From NCBI RefSeq assembly GCF_013393905.1, contig NZ_CP040274.1:62001-126000 (forward strand): a DNA stretch of 64,000 nucleotides, given 5' to 3'. The stretch's first letter is position 1. The number at the start of each line of letters is the position of its first letter. Of this stretch, positions 53,822-62,990 are shown one piece after another. This stretch comes from Nostoc sp. C052. Its GTDB lineage: Bacteria > Cyanobacteriota > Cyanobacteriia > Cyanobacteriales > Nostocaceae. The notes under the pieces are model-generated. The model was not told the DNA's origin. It was given only the letters and a program-made list of their open reading frames with translations, and made no database searches. Made by a program: the position numbers and the translations under genes.

Positions 53822-54242
53822 ATCTGAGAGAGTATCTGCTGCAATGCGACGGACAGTAGCCAGTAGAGCCAAAAATCTTTGTGAATATTGCCGATGTCCA
53901 GAAGAATTTTCTCCTGACAGCTTCACTATAGAACACATCAAACCCCGTCAGGCAGGTGGAGAAACGATAGCAGAAAATTTAGCTTGGTCGTGTTATGGCT
54001 GCAATGGTCGAAAGCACACCAAAACCAGCCATTGCGATCCAGAAACAAAACTTGAGGTGGGACTGTTTCATCCTCGTCAGCAGCTTTGGTCAGAGCATTT
54101 TAGCTGGAACGATGATTTTACAGAGGTTATTGGTAAAACTTCCTGTGGTCGAGCAACAGTGTCAGCTCTGCAATTAAATCGGGTTGGAGTCGTTAACTTG
54201 CGTCGCCTTTTGACCTCGGCGGGACTGCATCCACCGCCATAA
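53811..54242 (+). CDS. HNH endonuclease
   Basis: This 143-residue single-domain nuclease has a Cys pair CEYCRCPEEF, then FTIEHIKPRQAGGETIAENL (His-His active-site region) and the second pair in WSCYGCNGRKHTK, giving the four-Cys zinc-supported HNH fold. The C-terminal part (VSALQLNRVGVVNLRRLL) is typical of the small cyanobacterial HNH proteins. It overlaps the preceding helical protein. It might be a toxin or a homing-like enzyme. Confidence 0.82.
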   Translation: MPFESERVSAAMRRTVASRAKNLCEYCRCPEEFSPDSFTIEHIKPRQAGGETIAENLAWSCYGCNGRKHTKTSHCDPETKLEVGLFHPRQQLWSEHFSWNDDFTEVIGKTSCGRATVSALQLNRVGVVNLRRLLTSAGLHPPP

Positions 54243-54462
54243 AAATGTTGGTAGTGGTCAATATCTAGCGATCGCCAATTCTCATTTTAAGGTTTCATGA
54301 CATTAAACCCCTTGCAGCAAGCAGGGTTGATAAATTCCTAACCAATGCAGCGATCATACCTGTCTCATAACCGAACAAATATCGAATTGAATGTAGTATT
54401 ATATTTTACTAATTAATCGGCAAATTCAAGCCAGTGTAATTGCTGAGAAAGAGAAAAGGGAA

Positions 54463-54627
54463 ATGTTGAAGAAAAAACTTTTCCCCACAATGCCAAGAAG
54501 TGAAGAAGTCTATTTTTTATTAACCCAAGCAAGATCGGAAAATCTCGAAAAAATTGCGTTAGATATTACTCTGATTAAGGCTGACCAAGAAAGTCTCCTT
54601 TGCCAAGTTCTACACCACAGTGCCTAA
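54463..54627 (+). CDS. Doubtful small ORF
   Basis: 54 codons after a good AAGGGA site; it reads MPRSEEVYFLLTQARSENLE in its first half. It overlaps the 3' end of the DUF1993 gene on the other strand, so it may be only a chance frame. Confidence 0.2.
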   Translation: MLKKKLFPTMPRSEEVYFLLTQARSENLEKIALDITLIKADQESLLCQVLHHSA

Positions 54628-55081
54628 GAATGTCATACGCTGTTGTGACATGGAAATAAAGGTTTGGTAAAACAAAATATAGCAGAAATGGCATTCCTTG
54701 AAAAGAGAGAGTGTTGTCACGCATTTGTAGGGTAATTTCTCTCTCTTCTGAACCGTCAATTTGCTCAGGTTTAAAAGTATTTAAATGAGAAATAGTTTTT
54801 TTAATGCGGTCAATAAGTTGACCAAATGTAGTTTCATTGTCCTCGAATTTAGGTGGTTCTATTCCTGCTAACCGTGCAGCACCTCTATTTACTGTGTCAG
54901 AGGCAATTTGCACTTGTTTTGATAATGGAAACATATCTGGGGATAGACGACTATTAATCAAGACATTCGGATCTATTTTTTTAGTTTCAGCATAAGCAGC
55001 ACCTTTTTCAAGAATGTTTATAAGATTATTCAGTGCGCGAATAGACACGGGTATTAAAGCTTGATACATTGAAATGGTCAT
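54575..55081 (-). CDS. DUF1993-family protein
   Basis: This 168-residue protein is of the DinB-like four-helix fold group: MTISMYQALIPVSIRALNNL, DMFPLSKQVQIASDTVNRGA, and FLLYFVLPNLYFHVTTAYDI with the His that often binds metal in this superfamily, then ILRHCGVELGKGDFLG. The function is unknown. Confidence 0.88.
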   Translation of the reverse strand: MTISMYQALIPVSIRALNNLINILEKGAAYAETKKIDPNVLINSRLSPDMFPLSKQVQIASDTVNRGAARLAGIEPPKFEDNETTFGQLIDRIKKTISHLNTFKPEQIDGSEEREITLQMRDNTLSFQGMPFLLYFVLPNLYFHVTTAYDILRHCGVELGKGDFLGQP

Positions 55082-55442
55082 TGAAATTTCTCCAGAAAAA
55101 GTTCAAACGACTTTGAGCCGCCCCATCTAATATTAGAGGGGAGCAACGGGAAAAAGTGAGATCCTCGTGAAATAGGCTGTTATTGAGCAGGGGAGCAGGG
55201 GGAGTAAAGAGACAAATAAGCGTATTTTTAGCTCTAATTCCTCAAAAATGAGCCAACGGTAAGTACTTGTTAAGATGATGTTGACTCATTTTGAATGAGT
55301 CAAAGCAAACCATCACTGACCACTCAGGGGATCGCATCAGTCGAGTGTATTCAGATTCACTTGAGGAGACAGTCAAAAGCCTTTCACTAAAGATATTAAC
55401 TGTTTGTGTTCATGACAGACAATAAGAGAGGAAAACAACACA
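55082..55442. other. Intergenic region with a dispersed repeat
   Basis: 361 nt. It has a dispersed repeat at 55138-55178 (shared with 61471-61510) followed by GAGCAGGGGAGCAGGGGGAG-type low-complexity DNA. No gene. Confidence 0.55.
55138..55178 (+). repeat. Dispersed 40-bp repeat, copy 1
   Basis: GAGCAACGGGAAAAAGTGAG continues with ATCCTCGTGAAATAGGCT. The copy at 61471-61510 differs at two or three bases. In both places G-rich low-complexity DNA follows. Confidence 0.65.
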
Positions 55443-56060
55443 ATGAAATATTCTGATTTCACTCAAGAAAACTCGGCCATGCTTCTGATTGACCATCAAG
55501 TTGGGACGATGAAGCTGATCAAAAACTTACCTCTGACAGAGGTAGAAAAGAATACTCTTGCACTTGCAAAAGTGGCAAAGGTGCTTAACATACCTGTGGT
55601 TTTGACAAGTAGCCAAGAGGATCGGTTTCAAGGAAAGCTAATGACTACTTTAGCAGAATTGCTAAGAGAAGCTTATGAGGTAAGAGTTAAACGTGCAGGT
55701 ATTGTAAATGCTTGGGACGATGAGAATTTTGTCAAAGCAGTCAAAGATACGAATCGTACTAATTTAATTATGGCTGGCATAACTACGGATGTTTGCTTAG
55801 TTTTTCCAGCGATTAGGGCAGTGCGTGAAGGCTATAATGTTCAAGCAGTGATGGATGCTTCTGGTTCACCATTCCATCTCTCGGAAGATTTAGCACGGCA
55901 GCGGATGCATGATGCTGGAGTTGTGCTAACTACTACGATCACAATAATTGCTGAATTGGTTAAGGATTGGAGCCGTCCCGAAGGTGTCGAGTTACAGCAA
56001 TTATTGTTTAGTGATGTGTTGCCCCCTGAGTTCATCGAAGGCACTAGCACTCCATATTAA
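55443..56060 (+). CDS. Isochorismatase-like hydrolase (YcaC-type)
   Basis: This 205-residue cysteine hydrolase has the catalytic triad pattern: Asp in MLLIDHQVGTM, Lys in VRVKRAGIVNAW, and Cys in AGITTDVCLVFPAI. It resembles the YcaC subgroup, whose substrate is unknown. AGAGAGGAAAA precedes the ATG. The region is a scattered set of small detoxification-like enzymes. Confidence 0.88.
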   Translation: MKYSDFTQENSAMLLIDHQVGTMKLIKNLPLTEVEKNTLALAKVAKVLNIPVVLTSSQEDRFQGKLMTTLAELLREAYEVRVKRAGIVNAWDDENFVKAVKDTNRTNLIMAGITTDVCLVFPAIRAVREGYNVQAVMDASGSPFHLSEDLARQRMHDAGVVLTTTITIIAELVKDWSRPEGVELQQLLFSDVLPPEFIEGTSTPY

Positions 56061-56456
56061 TCGAGCGACACACTTGAGCGGGAGCAAAATATGAATGAAA
56101 TTGGACGAAAGAGAGTAGGAGGTGTAGGGAAAACTGTAATCTATGTTGACTAGCGATCGTCGATAATATCTAATATTGACATGATGGCCAAGGCATTAAG
56201 TTGTCAGGGTAGCCCTGCGGCTAATCCTTCACAACCCATAATGGGCTTGATTTCTAGCCAACGAATCGCACCCCTGACTTCCTCGTATTTGCTCCCGTCT
56301 GCGGACATCCCAAGGCAATGAGCGTTTGCTTTGTCTCAAGATAGATTGATAAGCTTCGGGCGATAACCAAGAACCATCCTCGAAGAATCTACTCCCCCCG
56401 CAAGCCTGAGCAAATAACGCGCACAAGCGTACCATTGACTCCACTGCCGTAACAAA
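56061..56456. other. Intergenic region with a gene remnant on the minus strand
   Basis: 396 nt. The minus strand encodes GSWLSPEAYQSILRQSKRSL and PWDVRRREQIRGSQ up to a stop near 56229, a protein-like stretch with no start. GSWLSPEAY appears again near 58484-58460. This looks like pieces of a lost gene. Confidence 0.45.
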
Positions 56457-58106
56457 TTACAGTCCGAAAATTTTACTGAGATAGTCCATTAGATGATCGC
56501 TCTCTATTAAGCGACTGCGGAACCCGACATACCAGTCAGGGCGAATCAGGTAAAGACAGGCAGAAGACACGCCATATTTGTCATGTAGATCACCTTCACT
56601 ATCCATCAACGTAGAACCATCCCAACATAGAGTTGGCGGCTCCTTCATCGCATTGACAACCAGATGGGATCTGACAACTTGACTGTACTTTTCACTGATG
56701 GTTCGCCCCACAACAGCAAATTGCTGGTAAATTTCATCAGTCGCTTTCTGCCCGCTAAATAGTAGTAATGTCCAGTGAGTTCCCCGAAAAATCTCAAATA
56801 GCTCTACAGTTTCTTTGTTGGCAAGGCGAACAATCGGGGCACTAAGAGCGCGCTCGCCTGCCGTCGGTCCATTGCTGCCACCGTGATCCTCGGAGATCGG
56901 GCTGGTGTCTTTGTAGCTGATGTCTACTTCTTCTAAGGTATGCAGGATTTTTGTCCGAATCGACTCCTGACCGACAATGAATGGGCCAAATAGCCGCACT
57001 GCATTCTGTTTCAACTCATTTGGGTGCAAAATAATGCGATATCCTTTGTCAGTGCCTGCCAATAAAGCTTCTGCGACCGGAACTCGCTCGGCATTGTAGG
57101 TATCCAGCAAATCAGGAGTAGCTTTGCTTTGCAGAGTATATGCTAGTTTCCAAGCGAGGTTGAAGGCATCCTGAATGCCTGTATTCATGCCCTGTCCACC
57201 TAATGGAACGTGAATATGTCCGGCATCTCCAGCGACAAAAATCCGCCCTTGGCGGAAGCGATCGGCACGGCGATGAGAGGTGCGATACCGCGCCAGCCAT
57301 ACAGGCTCGTAAAGTTCGGCTTCTACACCTCCGAGCTGATTCAACGCATCTTGCACTTCCTGTAAGGTCGGTGGTGTTTCGTTGCTGGGGTCAGGATCAG
57401 CTAGGGAAATGAACACCCGCACGATGTCGTCGGGCATTTCAATTACCATCATGTATCCGAATGGAGTCAGGAACAGATAGCTGGTGCCTTTGGGTAGCGT
57501 CCAGCGAATCTTGGCATCGGTTTGAATGAACTGCTCGTTTTCGTATTTGGCCCCTTCAAAGCTTAAGCCCAGCCGCTTGCGAACAATACTATGGGCACCA
57601 TCGCAACCAACCAGGTATTTTGCGCGAGCAACCTCTTCGCTGCCATCAGCATGGCGCAGCTTTACAGAAACTCCGGCCTCATTCTGCTCAACATCGATTG
57701 CCTCTACTTGCCACTCCACTTTGACCCCAAAACTATGCAGATGCTCTTCCAGTACATGTTCGGTTCTATCCTGTCCCAGAATAATCGGGTGAGGGTGAGG
57801 ACTATCGATCGTATCAGAATGCAAATGTCCAATTAACTTGCCATAGGCATGTAAACTGATACGTCGTAGAGGAACACTGACTGCTTTTTCCGCCGCGATC
57901 GCCCCCATTGCATCAAACACTTCCTGAGTGCGGACATGGAGGATTAATGCTTTGGAAATGGATTTAGTCCCAGAATCTCGATCGATAATGCGACAGGAAA
58001 TGCCGTAGCGAGACAATTCACAAGCAAGTGTCAGTCCAACTGGGCCTGCGCCAATAATCAGCACGTCTAGAGCATTTGCATGATCTTGAGCCATATTCAT
58101 CGTCAT
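56457..58106 (-). CDS. FAD-dependent aromatic-ring monooxygenase (PheA/TfdB-type)
   Basis: This 549-residue flavoprotein has VLIIGAGPVGLTLACELSRY (FAD Rossmann motif), YLVGCDGAHSIVRKRLG (the DG motif) and GRIFVAGDAGHIHVPLGGQG with MNTGIQDAFNLAWKL (the GD motif). The C-terminal thioredoxin-like domain of this group is present (LCWDGSTLMDSEG ... YLIRPDWYVGFR). It would hydroxylate an aromatic or polyketide-like substrate with NAD(P)H and O2. It is richer in GC than its neighbours, which suggests transfer. No pathway genes are linked. Confidence 0.88.
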   Translation of the reverse strand: MTMNMAQDHANALDVLIIGAGPVGLTLACELSRYGISCRIIDRDSGTKSISKALILHVRTQEVFDAMGAIAAEKAVSVPLRRISLHAYGKLIGHLHSDTIDSPHPHPIILGQDRTEHVLEEHLHSFGVKVEWQVEAIDVEQNEAGVSVKLRHADGSEEVARAKYLVGCDGAHSIVRKRLGLSFEGAKYENEQFIQTDAKIRWTLPKGTSYLFLTPFGYMMVIEMPDDIVRVFISLADPDPSNETPPTLQEVQDALNQLGGVEAELYEPVWLARYRTSHRRADRFRQGRIFVAGDAGHIHVPLGGQGMNTGIQDAFNLAWKLAYTLQSKATPDLLDTYNAERVPVAEALLAGTDKGYRIILHPNELKQNAVRLFGPFIVGQESIRTKILHTLEEVDISYKDTSPISEDHGGSNGPTAGERALSAPIVRLANKETVELFEIFRGTHWTLLLFSGQKATDEIYQQFAVVGRTISEKYSQVVRSHLVVNAMKEPPTLCWDGSTLMDSEGDLHDKYGVSSACLYLIRPDWYVGFRSRLIESDHLMDYLSKIFGL

Positions 58107-58540
58107 TCCAATTCCTTAATGACATTGCAATCAACTTGTTGATTGTAAAGGGATTGTTAATCTGTTACGTTGCTCGACAATCAAAACCGTGAAAAAGCAG
58201 AGGAGCAGAGGTGCAGGGGAGCAGAGGGGTAGAGGAGAAAAACCACGCCACTTGCGGTTGTTGCTCTCAACTAAGGAAGCGAGGGAGCAAGGGAGCTATC
58301 GCGCCACTTATAGGCTAGGCGTTAGCGCGTAGCGGGACTAAGTACGGCTTTGAACCTTATCTTTTTCGTAAATATCGCTGCGATCCAGAATGATAAATTG
58401 TGGAATCTAGAATAGATCAAATTTGAAGTATTTACGTTAAGGCTATGTTAATTTTATAAGCCTCTGGCGATAACCAGGAACCCCACCAAGAATCACTGAG
58501 TTGTTCAGCTGATTTTTTATAAAGATTTAAATTTGACTTA
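58107..58540. other. Intergenic region with G-rich low-complexity repeats
   Basis: 434 nt. It includes AGAGGAGCAGAGGTGCAGGG-type repeats (58197-58240) and a small remnant on the minus strand near 58510-58440 (LSDSWW then GSWLSPEAY). No gene. Confidence 0.5.
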
Positions 58541-58564
58541 ATGTTAAGGAAACACAATTCTGGT

Positions 58565-59566
58565 ATGAATGTAGAAACTTCAGTTAATCATAATAAAGAT
58601 AAAATTATGAAGGCAATTAGGGTTCATCGATTCGGCTCTCCAGAAGTGATGCAAATTGAAGATGTTCCCGATCCAATTGTGGCAGTGAACCAAGTTTTGA
58701 TTCGAGTTCAGGCTGCGGGTGCTAATCCATTAGATACTTACCTTCGATCTGGAGCTAATATTGGAGATTACACACCAACATTACCCTATACACCAGGTAA
58801 CGATGCTGCTGGAATTATAGAGTTGGTGGGAGAGAGAGTCACAAAAGTCAAGGTAGGGGATCGTGTATATGTTCAGCCTTTAACAGGTTCTTATGCTGAA
58901 CTAGCACTGTGTTATGAAACACAAGTCTATCCACTACCGGAAAATATTTCGTTTCCCGAAGGAACCTGTATCAATATTCCCTGTCGTACTGCCTATTATT
59001 CTCTGTTTATATTGGCAAAAGCCACAGCCAAAGAAGTGGTACTAGTGCATGGAGCAAGTGGTAGTGTAGGCAGCGCGGCGGTTCAACTGGCAATAGAGGC
59101 AGGATTGACAGTCATTGGAACTGCTGGCTCAGTTGCCGGAATAGAATTAGTCAAAAGTTTGAGCGCACATTATGTTTTTAATCATCGACAGCCGGACTAT
59201 CTGAGCCAGATTCGAGAAGTAGCAAATGGCATCGATATAATTCTAGAAATGGCTGCGGGTACAAATCTCACAAAAGATATCAGTCTGATGAATCCAGGGG
59301 GACGGATTATTGTTATTGGTGGTGGAGAGAATGTAGCAGTCGATCCAGTAGCAATTATTGGATTAGGAATCAGCATTATTGGCGTGCGGTTGTCGCTTAT
59401 GGATAATCAGACGAATGAAAATATTCATGCTGCTCTTTATCAAAGTTTGTCCAAGGGTTCATTACGTTTGATTGTTGACCAAGAGATTCCATTGGCAGAA
59501 GCAGCACGCGCCCATCACGCAATTGAGCAGCCAGGTTCTTTAGGTAAAATTTGCCTAATCCCTTAA
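58565..59566 (+). CDS. Quinone-oxidoreductase-like MDR protein
   Basis: This zinc-free medium-chain reductase has MKAIRVHRFGSPEVMQIEDV at its core start, LPYTPGNDAAGIIELVG, and the cofactor loop VLVHGASGSVGSAAVQLA. It would reduce quinones or enones with NADPH. The start could be ATG 58541, 58565 (AAGGAA upstream) or 58607; I chose 58565. An IS4-type element has inserted 20 nt after its stop. Confidence 0.87.
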   Translation: MNVETSVNHNKDKIMKAIRVHRFGSPEVMQIEDVPDPIVAVNQVLIRVQAAGANPLDTYLRSGANIGDYTPTLPYTPGNDAAGIIELVGERVTKVKVGDRVYVQPLTGSYAELALCYETQVYPLPENISFPEGTCINIPCRTAYYSLFILAKATAKEVVLVHGASGSVGSAAVQLAIEAGLTVIGTAGSVAGIELVKSLSAHYVFNHRQPDYLSQIREVANGIDIILEMAAGTNLTKDISLMNPGGRIIVIGGGENVAVDPVAIIGLGISIIGVRLSLMDNQTNENIHAALYQSLSKGSLRLIVDQEIPLAEAARAHHAIEQPGSLGKICLIP

Positions 59567-59630
59567 CATCAGGACATCACAACTTTACCTATACCGGAAT
59601 GGCACTAAGAAAAGCCGAAACGCTTGTGTA

Positions 59631-60998
59631 TTAAGCGGTTTGCAACTGCTTTCTTAATTCATACCGGGGTTTCGTCATTAAGGGGTAAGCTTTTGGGCGA
59701 CGTTTACGGACTCGTGGTTCGTTTCTAGCAGGACGGTCAGGAACAGCCTTGTGAGCGATAACTTTGAGTAAAGTACGATAAATTTTAAGACGTTTTGTTG
59801 AAGTTGCGGCTAATAATTCGGGAATAAAGTTATTTAAATGATGGCGAGTACCTTGCAGTGACAGGCGTAACGGAGAAGTCGTGTAAGTAGTACCTGCCGA
59901 CCACATCAAACCACGAAGTAGATTGTAAGCTAGCAAATAAACGTAAATTTCTTTACGTACCATTGAGGGAGTTTTACAGCGCAAAATATCCATTCCCAGA
60001 GTAGTTTTAAGATGCCTTAAATCTAGTTCAACGTCCCAACGTTGACCATAAAGCCCAACAATATCTAGAGTAGAATAAGCTGTTGTGTCTAAGAGAGTAG
60101 TAATTAAGCTAACTTGTTCAGTGCGAAAGCCAGGAACAACAATATAATAATATATCTCTCGTACAGTTATGGTTGAAGGTAAAGCATTAAATTCATCTTT
60201 ACTCAATCCCTTTGGGCATTTTTTAGGTTTCTGCCAAGTTACTAACTTGTCACTTGAGCCAATTATTTTACCTTTTCGCATCGTGGTTTTTCGAGCTTGG
60301 TGTTTCCGAAAAACTGCATCACAATTTCTATTTTTAATAGAAACCAAATCAGCATAAGCACAAAATGCTCTATCCCCTAAAAGGATATCCAATGGATTAA
60401 GAAATTGATATAAATTTCTAGCTAATTTAATATCATGCGTGTTCAGAATATCTATGCACAGTGCAATAGCGGCTCCAGTCGCTAAACTGAATATCACACC
60501 GATTTTCGCAATTGGGAATCCACATCCAGATGCTTGAGTAGAGGGTTGAGGGTAGCATGATTGGTTATCTAGAGTGTCTGGCATCGATACCGTAGACCCA
60601 TCGATTACTTTCACATTTCTTCCACACCATAAATGCTCTATTTCTACCTTTTCTTCTAAGCTTTTCCCAACCTGACTAAAAAGGTTTTCTAAAAACTTTT
60701 CTGGTAATCTAGACCTAGCTTGACAATAAGCACTCGTGTCAGATGATGGAATTTCTACACCTTGTTCTGCCAAATAAGCAATGGCTTTGCTCACTGCATT
60801 ATGACAACTTTTATCAGGATCTAAAACTTGAGATAAAAACGCCCAAAGCGTTACTATTGGATCAAATAATCGCCTATAGTATCTAATTTTTAGCTCCGAG
60901 AGTGCTTGTTCAATTACAGATGATGGTAACAGTTCTTTGAAAGGTAGCCCCAAACTCTGGCTAAATTTATCCTTGAGGATTTGTACTCGTAGTGTCAC
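59631..60998 (-). CDS. IS4-family transposase
   Basis: This 455-residue DDE transposase has a GTG start (TLRVQILKDKF). The catalytic residues are Asp in VKVIDGSTVSMPDT, Asp in ILLGDRAFCAYAD, and Glu in the YREK signature YGQRWDVELDLRHLK (Y-2-R-3-E-6-K). The C terminus is very basic (RVRKRRPKAYPLMTKPRYEL). It lies in the intact element 59597-61404 with a long non-coding 5' part of ~400 nt. Confidence 0.95.
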   Translation of the reverse strand: MTLRVQILKDKFSQSLGLPFKELLPSSVIEQALSELKIRYYRRLFDPIVTLWAFLSQVLDPDKSCHNAVSKAIAYLAEQGVEIPSSDTSAYCQARSRLPEKFLENLFSQVGKSLEEKVEIEHLWCGRNVKVIDGSTVSMPDTLDNQSCYPQPSTQASGCGFPIAKIGVIFSLATGAAIALCIDILNTHDIKLARNLYQFLNPLDILLGDRAFCAYADLVSIKNRNCDAVFRKHQARKTTMRKGKIIGSSDKLVTWQKPKKCPKGLSKDEFNALPSTITVREIYYYIVVPGFRTEQVSLITTLLDTTAYSTLDIVGLYGQRWDVELDLRHLKTTLGMDILRCKTPSMVRKEIYVYLLAYNLLRGLMWSAGTTYTTSPLRLSLQGTRHHLNNFIPELLAATSTKRLKIYRTLLKVIAHKAVPDRPARNEPRVRKRRPKAYPLMTKPRYELRKQLQTA

Positions 60999-61404
60999 AG
61001 TAGTATTTATGATGTTGGCTTGCTCGTATCAAGGAAAGTATTTCATGAACGAGTAAGCTTTTCCTACCTAAAAAAAATTTTTGGACAATCAGTACATTTC
61101 TAGAGTGGTAAAACTTGCTAGAGTAGCTTTTTCATAATTGAAATAGGCGTAAATAGGTAAACCAAAATTTTCAATAATAACGAATTTACTACGTTTAAGT
61201 TTTTGCTCTAGCTAGTTTTGCCACGCTAGGTACATTTAACTCCACTGTCTTTGTCAGGCACAGCGATGGCGTACCCACTTTTCTCGCTGGCGATCGCAAC
61301 ATCAAGGACAATTGCCTATCCCATCCCTGAACCTTCACTGTTCAATAGCTTTAAAATCTGTAGTTCCTATCCCGCATAGCTTAGAGCTTTTCTTAGTGCC
61401 ATTC
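60999..61404. other. Long non-coding 5' part of the IS4-type element
   Basis: 406 nt inside the insertion sequence, between the transposase start and the right terminal repeat. The part next to the transposase (CTCGTATCAAGGAAAGTATT and following) and the terminal ~60 bp are conserved in the fragments at 27.6-28.2 kb. No gene. Confidence 0.5.
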
Positions 61405-61417
61405 ACCTATACCGCAA

Positions 61418-61464
61418 CTAACCAATCACACACCACCGATTTACAGCCGGTAGCAAAGTTAACC
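61418..61464 (-). pseudogene. Fragment of the extreme C terminus of the gene at 63413
   Basis: The minus strand encodes VNFATGCKSVVCDWLV, compared with VNFASGCKSVLCDWLIVV at the end of the gene at 63413. Nothing else of the gene is left here. Confidence 0.55.
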
Positions 61465-61470
61465 CAAACC

Positions 61471-61510
61471 GGGAGCAACGCGAAAAAGTGAGATCCTTGT
61501 GAAATAGGCT
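61471..61510 (+). repeat. Dispersed 40-bp repeat, copy 2
   Basis: GGGAGCAACGCGAAAAAGTG continues with AGATCCTTGTGAAATAGGCT. Partner of 55138-55178. Confidence 0.65.
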
Positions 61511-61727
61511 CTTGAGCAGAGAAAGCAGGGGAGCAGAGGGAGTATAGAGACAAAATGTGTATTTTTTACTACTAAAAGATATTGCTTATACACTTATTTC
61601 TTCCTCTTCCTCTGTCTCAAGAGCCTCCCCTGCAACGCCAGCCTCCCCTGCTTATCCGAGCAGTATTGAGTGTGGTAGGATGAGTGCTGTTAAACACTAC
61701 AGGTTTTGTAGTAAAGGAATCACTTTG

Positions 61728-62114
61728 ATGTCTACAGAACAAAGGTTAGAACAAAATAAGAGATTCATCCGCAATCATTTTGAGGAATTTGTGAACCGCA
61801 AAAACTCTGCTGTTGCGTACCAGAATTTTGCAACTGATTTTGTAGACCACGATGAACCAGATGGAGAATCGGTCGGTCCCGAACCTGCTAAACGGATGAT
61901 GGAAAATGTCTACATTAAGTATCCCGATATACATGTGACAGTGGAGGATGCCATTGCTGAAGGCGACAAAGTTATGGTCAGGAACGTTTGGCGTGGAACC
62001 GATTCTTCTACGGGCAAGAAGATTGAATTCAAAGGTTTTGTGCTTTGGAAACTGTCAGACGGTAAAATTGTCGAGCGCTGGGCAACAATTACACCACCAA
62101 CCGAAACTGATTAG
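61728..62114 (+). CDS. SnoaL-like ester-cyclase-type protein
   Basis: 128 residues from the ATG at 61728 (AAAGGA upstream); the longer frame to 61557 is low-complexity DNA. The domain is of the SnoaL-like polyketide-cyclase type: RFIRNHFEEFVNRKN, FVDHDEPDGESVGPE, and DKVMVRNVWRGTDSSTGKKI, with the usual His-Asp region. It is a fifth NTF2-fold domain for the window and differs from those at 8.6-10.5 kb. Confidence 0.82.
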   Translation: MSTEQRLEQNKRFIRNHFEEFVNRKNSAVAYQNFATDFVDHDEPDGESVGPEPAKRMMENVYIKYPDIHVTVEDAIAEGDKVMVRNVWRGTDSSTGKKIEFKGFVLWKLSDGKIVERWATITPPTETD

Positions 62115-62220
62115 GGAATGCTGTACAGTAAAGCATTGGCAGTCGTCGCTGTTTATCTTGCTCGAATACAAACTCTTTTAAATGTTGAGAATTTCGTTTG
62201 ACTAGCACAGGAGGAAGGCG

Positions 62221-62853
62221 GTGAAACTGGTAATATTTGGTCCAACTGGCATGATCGGAAGTCGGATTGTTGATGAAGCATTGTCACGGGCACATCAGGT
62301 AACTGCCATTACCAGAGATCCATCCCGATTTTCTATTTCCCATCAAAACCTGACGATTATTGCTGGTAATGCCCTCGATCCTACCAGCGTCGTTGATGTT
62401 GTTAAAGGTCATGATGCAGTGCTGAGTGCGATCGGGACGAGTGGTTCTTCAGTAGAAGTGATTGCAGACGCGGCTCGTTCTCTGATTGAGGGTTTATCAC
62501 AGGTTGGAATTCGTCGCTTAGTTGTTGTCGGTGGGGCAGGTGTTCTTGAGGTTGAACCAGGGGTTGAATTTGTCGATAGCCCCAATTTTTTTGAGGAGTA
62601 CCGCCCTCTGGGCCTTGTTCATCGCCAGGCATATAATCTCTACAAAACTTCCGATTTAGATTGGACGTTTGTCTGTCCAGCGGCTGAGATTGCACCAGGG
62701 GAACGAACTGGCAAATTTCAAGTTGGGGCTGACCGCTTGCTGACCAACGAAAAGGGTGAAAGCCGAATTTCGGCTGAGGATTTTGCGATCGCCTTCGTCA
62801 ATGAAGTTGAAACCCCCCAATATATCCATCACCGTTTAACAGTTGCCTACTAA
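62221..62853 (+). CDS. NAD(P)-binding oxidoreductase (NmrA/SDR-atypical)
   Basis: This 210-residue protein has a GTG start and a strong AGGAGGAAGG site. It has VIFGPTGMIGSRIVDEAL (dinucleotide loop), DAVLSAIGT and LVVVGGAGVLEV, as in the YwnB/NmrA-like atypical SDR group. No catalytic Tyr-Lys pair is seen, so it may sense redox state or reduce an unknown substrate. Confidence 0.87.
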   Translation: MKLVIFGPTGMIGSRIVDEALSRAHQVTAITRDPSRFSISHQNLTIIAGNALDPTSVVDVVKGHDAVLSAIGTSGSSVEVIADAARSLIEGLSQVGIRRLVVVGGAGVLEVEPGVEFVDSPNFFEEYRPLGLVHRQAYNLYKTSDLDWTFVCPAAEIAPGERTGKFQVGADRLLTNEKGESRISAEDFAIAFVNEVETPQYIHHRLTVAY

Positions 62854-62990
62854 ATTAATTGTTTCCCAAGGTAGGTAGAAACCACTCTTCCCGTTGTATC
62901 GTTTCTCCGAACTCAAACACAAGGGTGTGTTTCTCAGCAATACGAGTAGCCAAGAAGTTAGGTAATTTGTAATAAAATTGCTCCTCAAAC

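Larger units (their letters stand above)
59597..61404 (-). mobile_element. Complete IS4-type element with 10-bp target duplication
   Basis: 1,808 bp with 19-bp perfect terminal inverted repeats, GAATGGCACTAAGAAAAGC at 59597-59615 and its complement at 61386-61404. ACCTATACCG is present directly outside both ends (59587-59596, 61405-61414). The transposase frame is intact, so this is a recent and possibly active copy. Relatives: the 5' fragment at 27614 and the deletion derivative at 27925. Confidence 0.93.
61405..61727. other. Intergenic region after the IS
   Basis: 323 nt. It contains the target duplication, a minus-strand remnant (61464-61418) matching the last residues of the gene at 63413, the dispersed repeat at 61471-61510, and low-complexity DNA with CTCCCCTGC direct repeats. 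Confidence 0.5.

Noticed and set aside
56229..56444. 71-codon minus-strand frame with GSWLSPEAYQSIL
   Set aside because: Protein-like, but it lacks a supported start; with the similar piece near 58460-58484 it looks like a leftover of a lost gene, so it is described only under the intergenic region.
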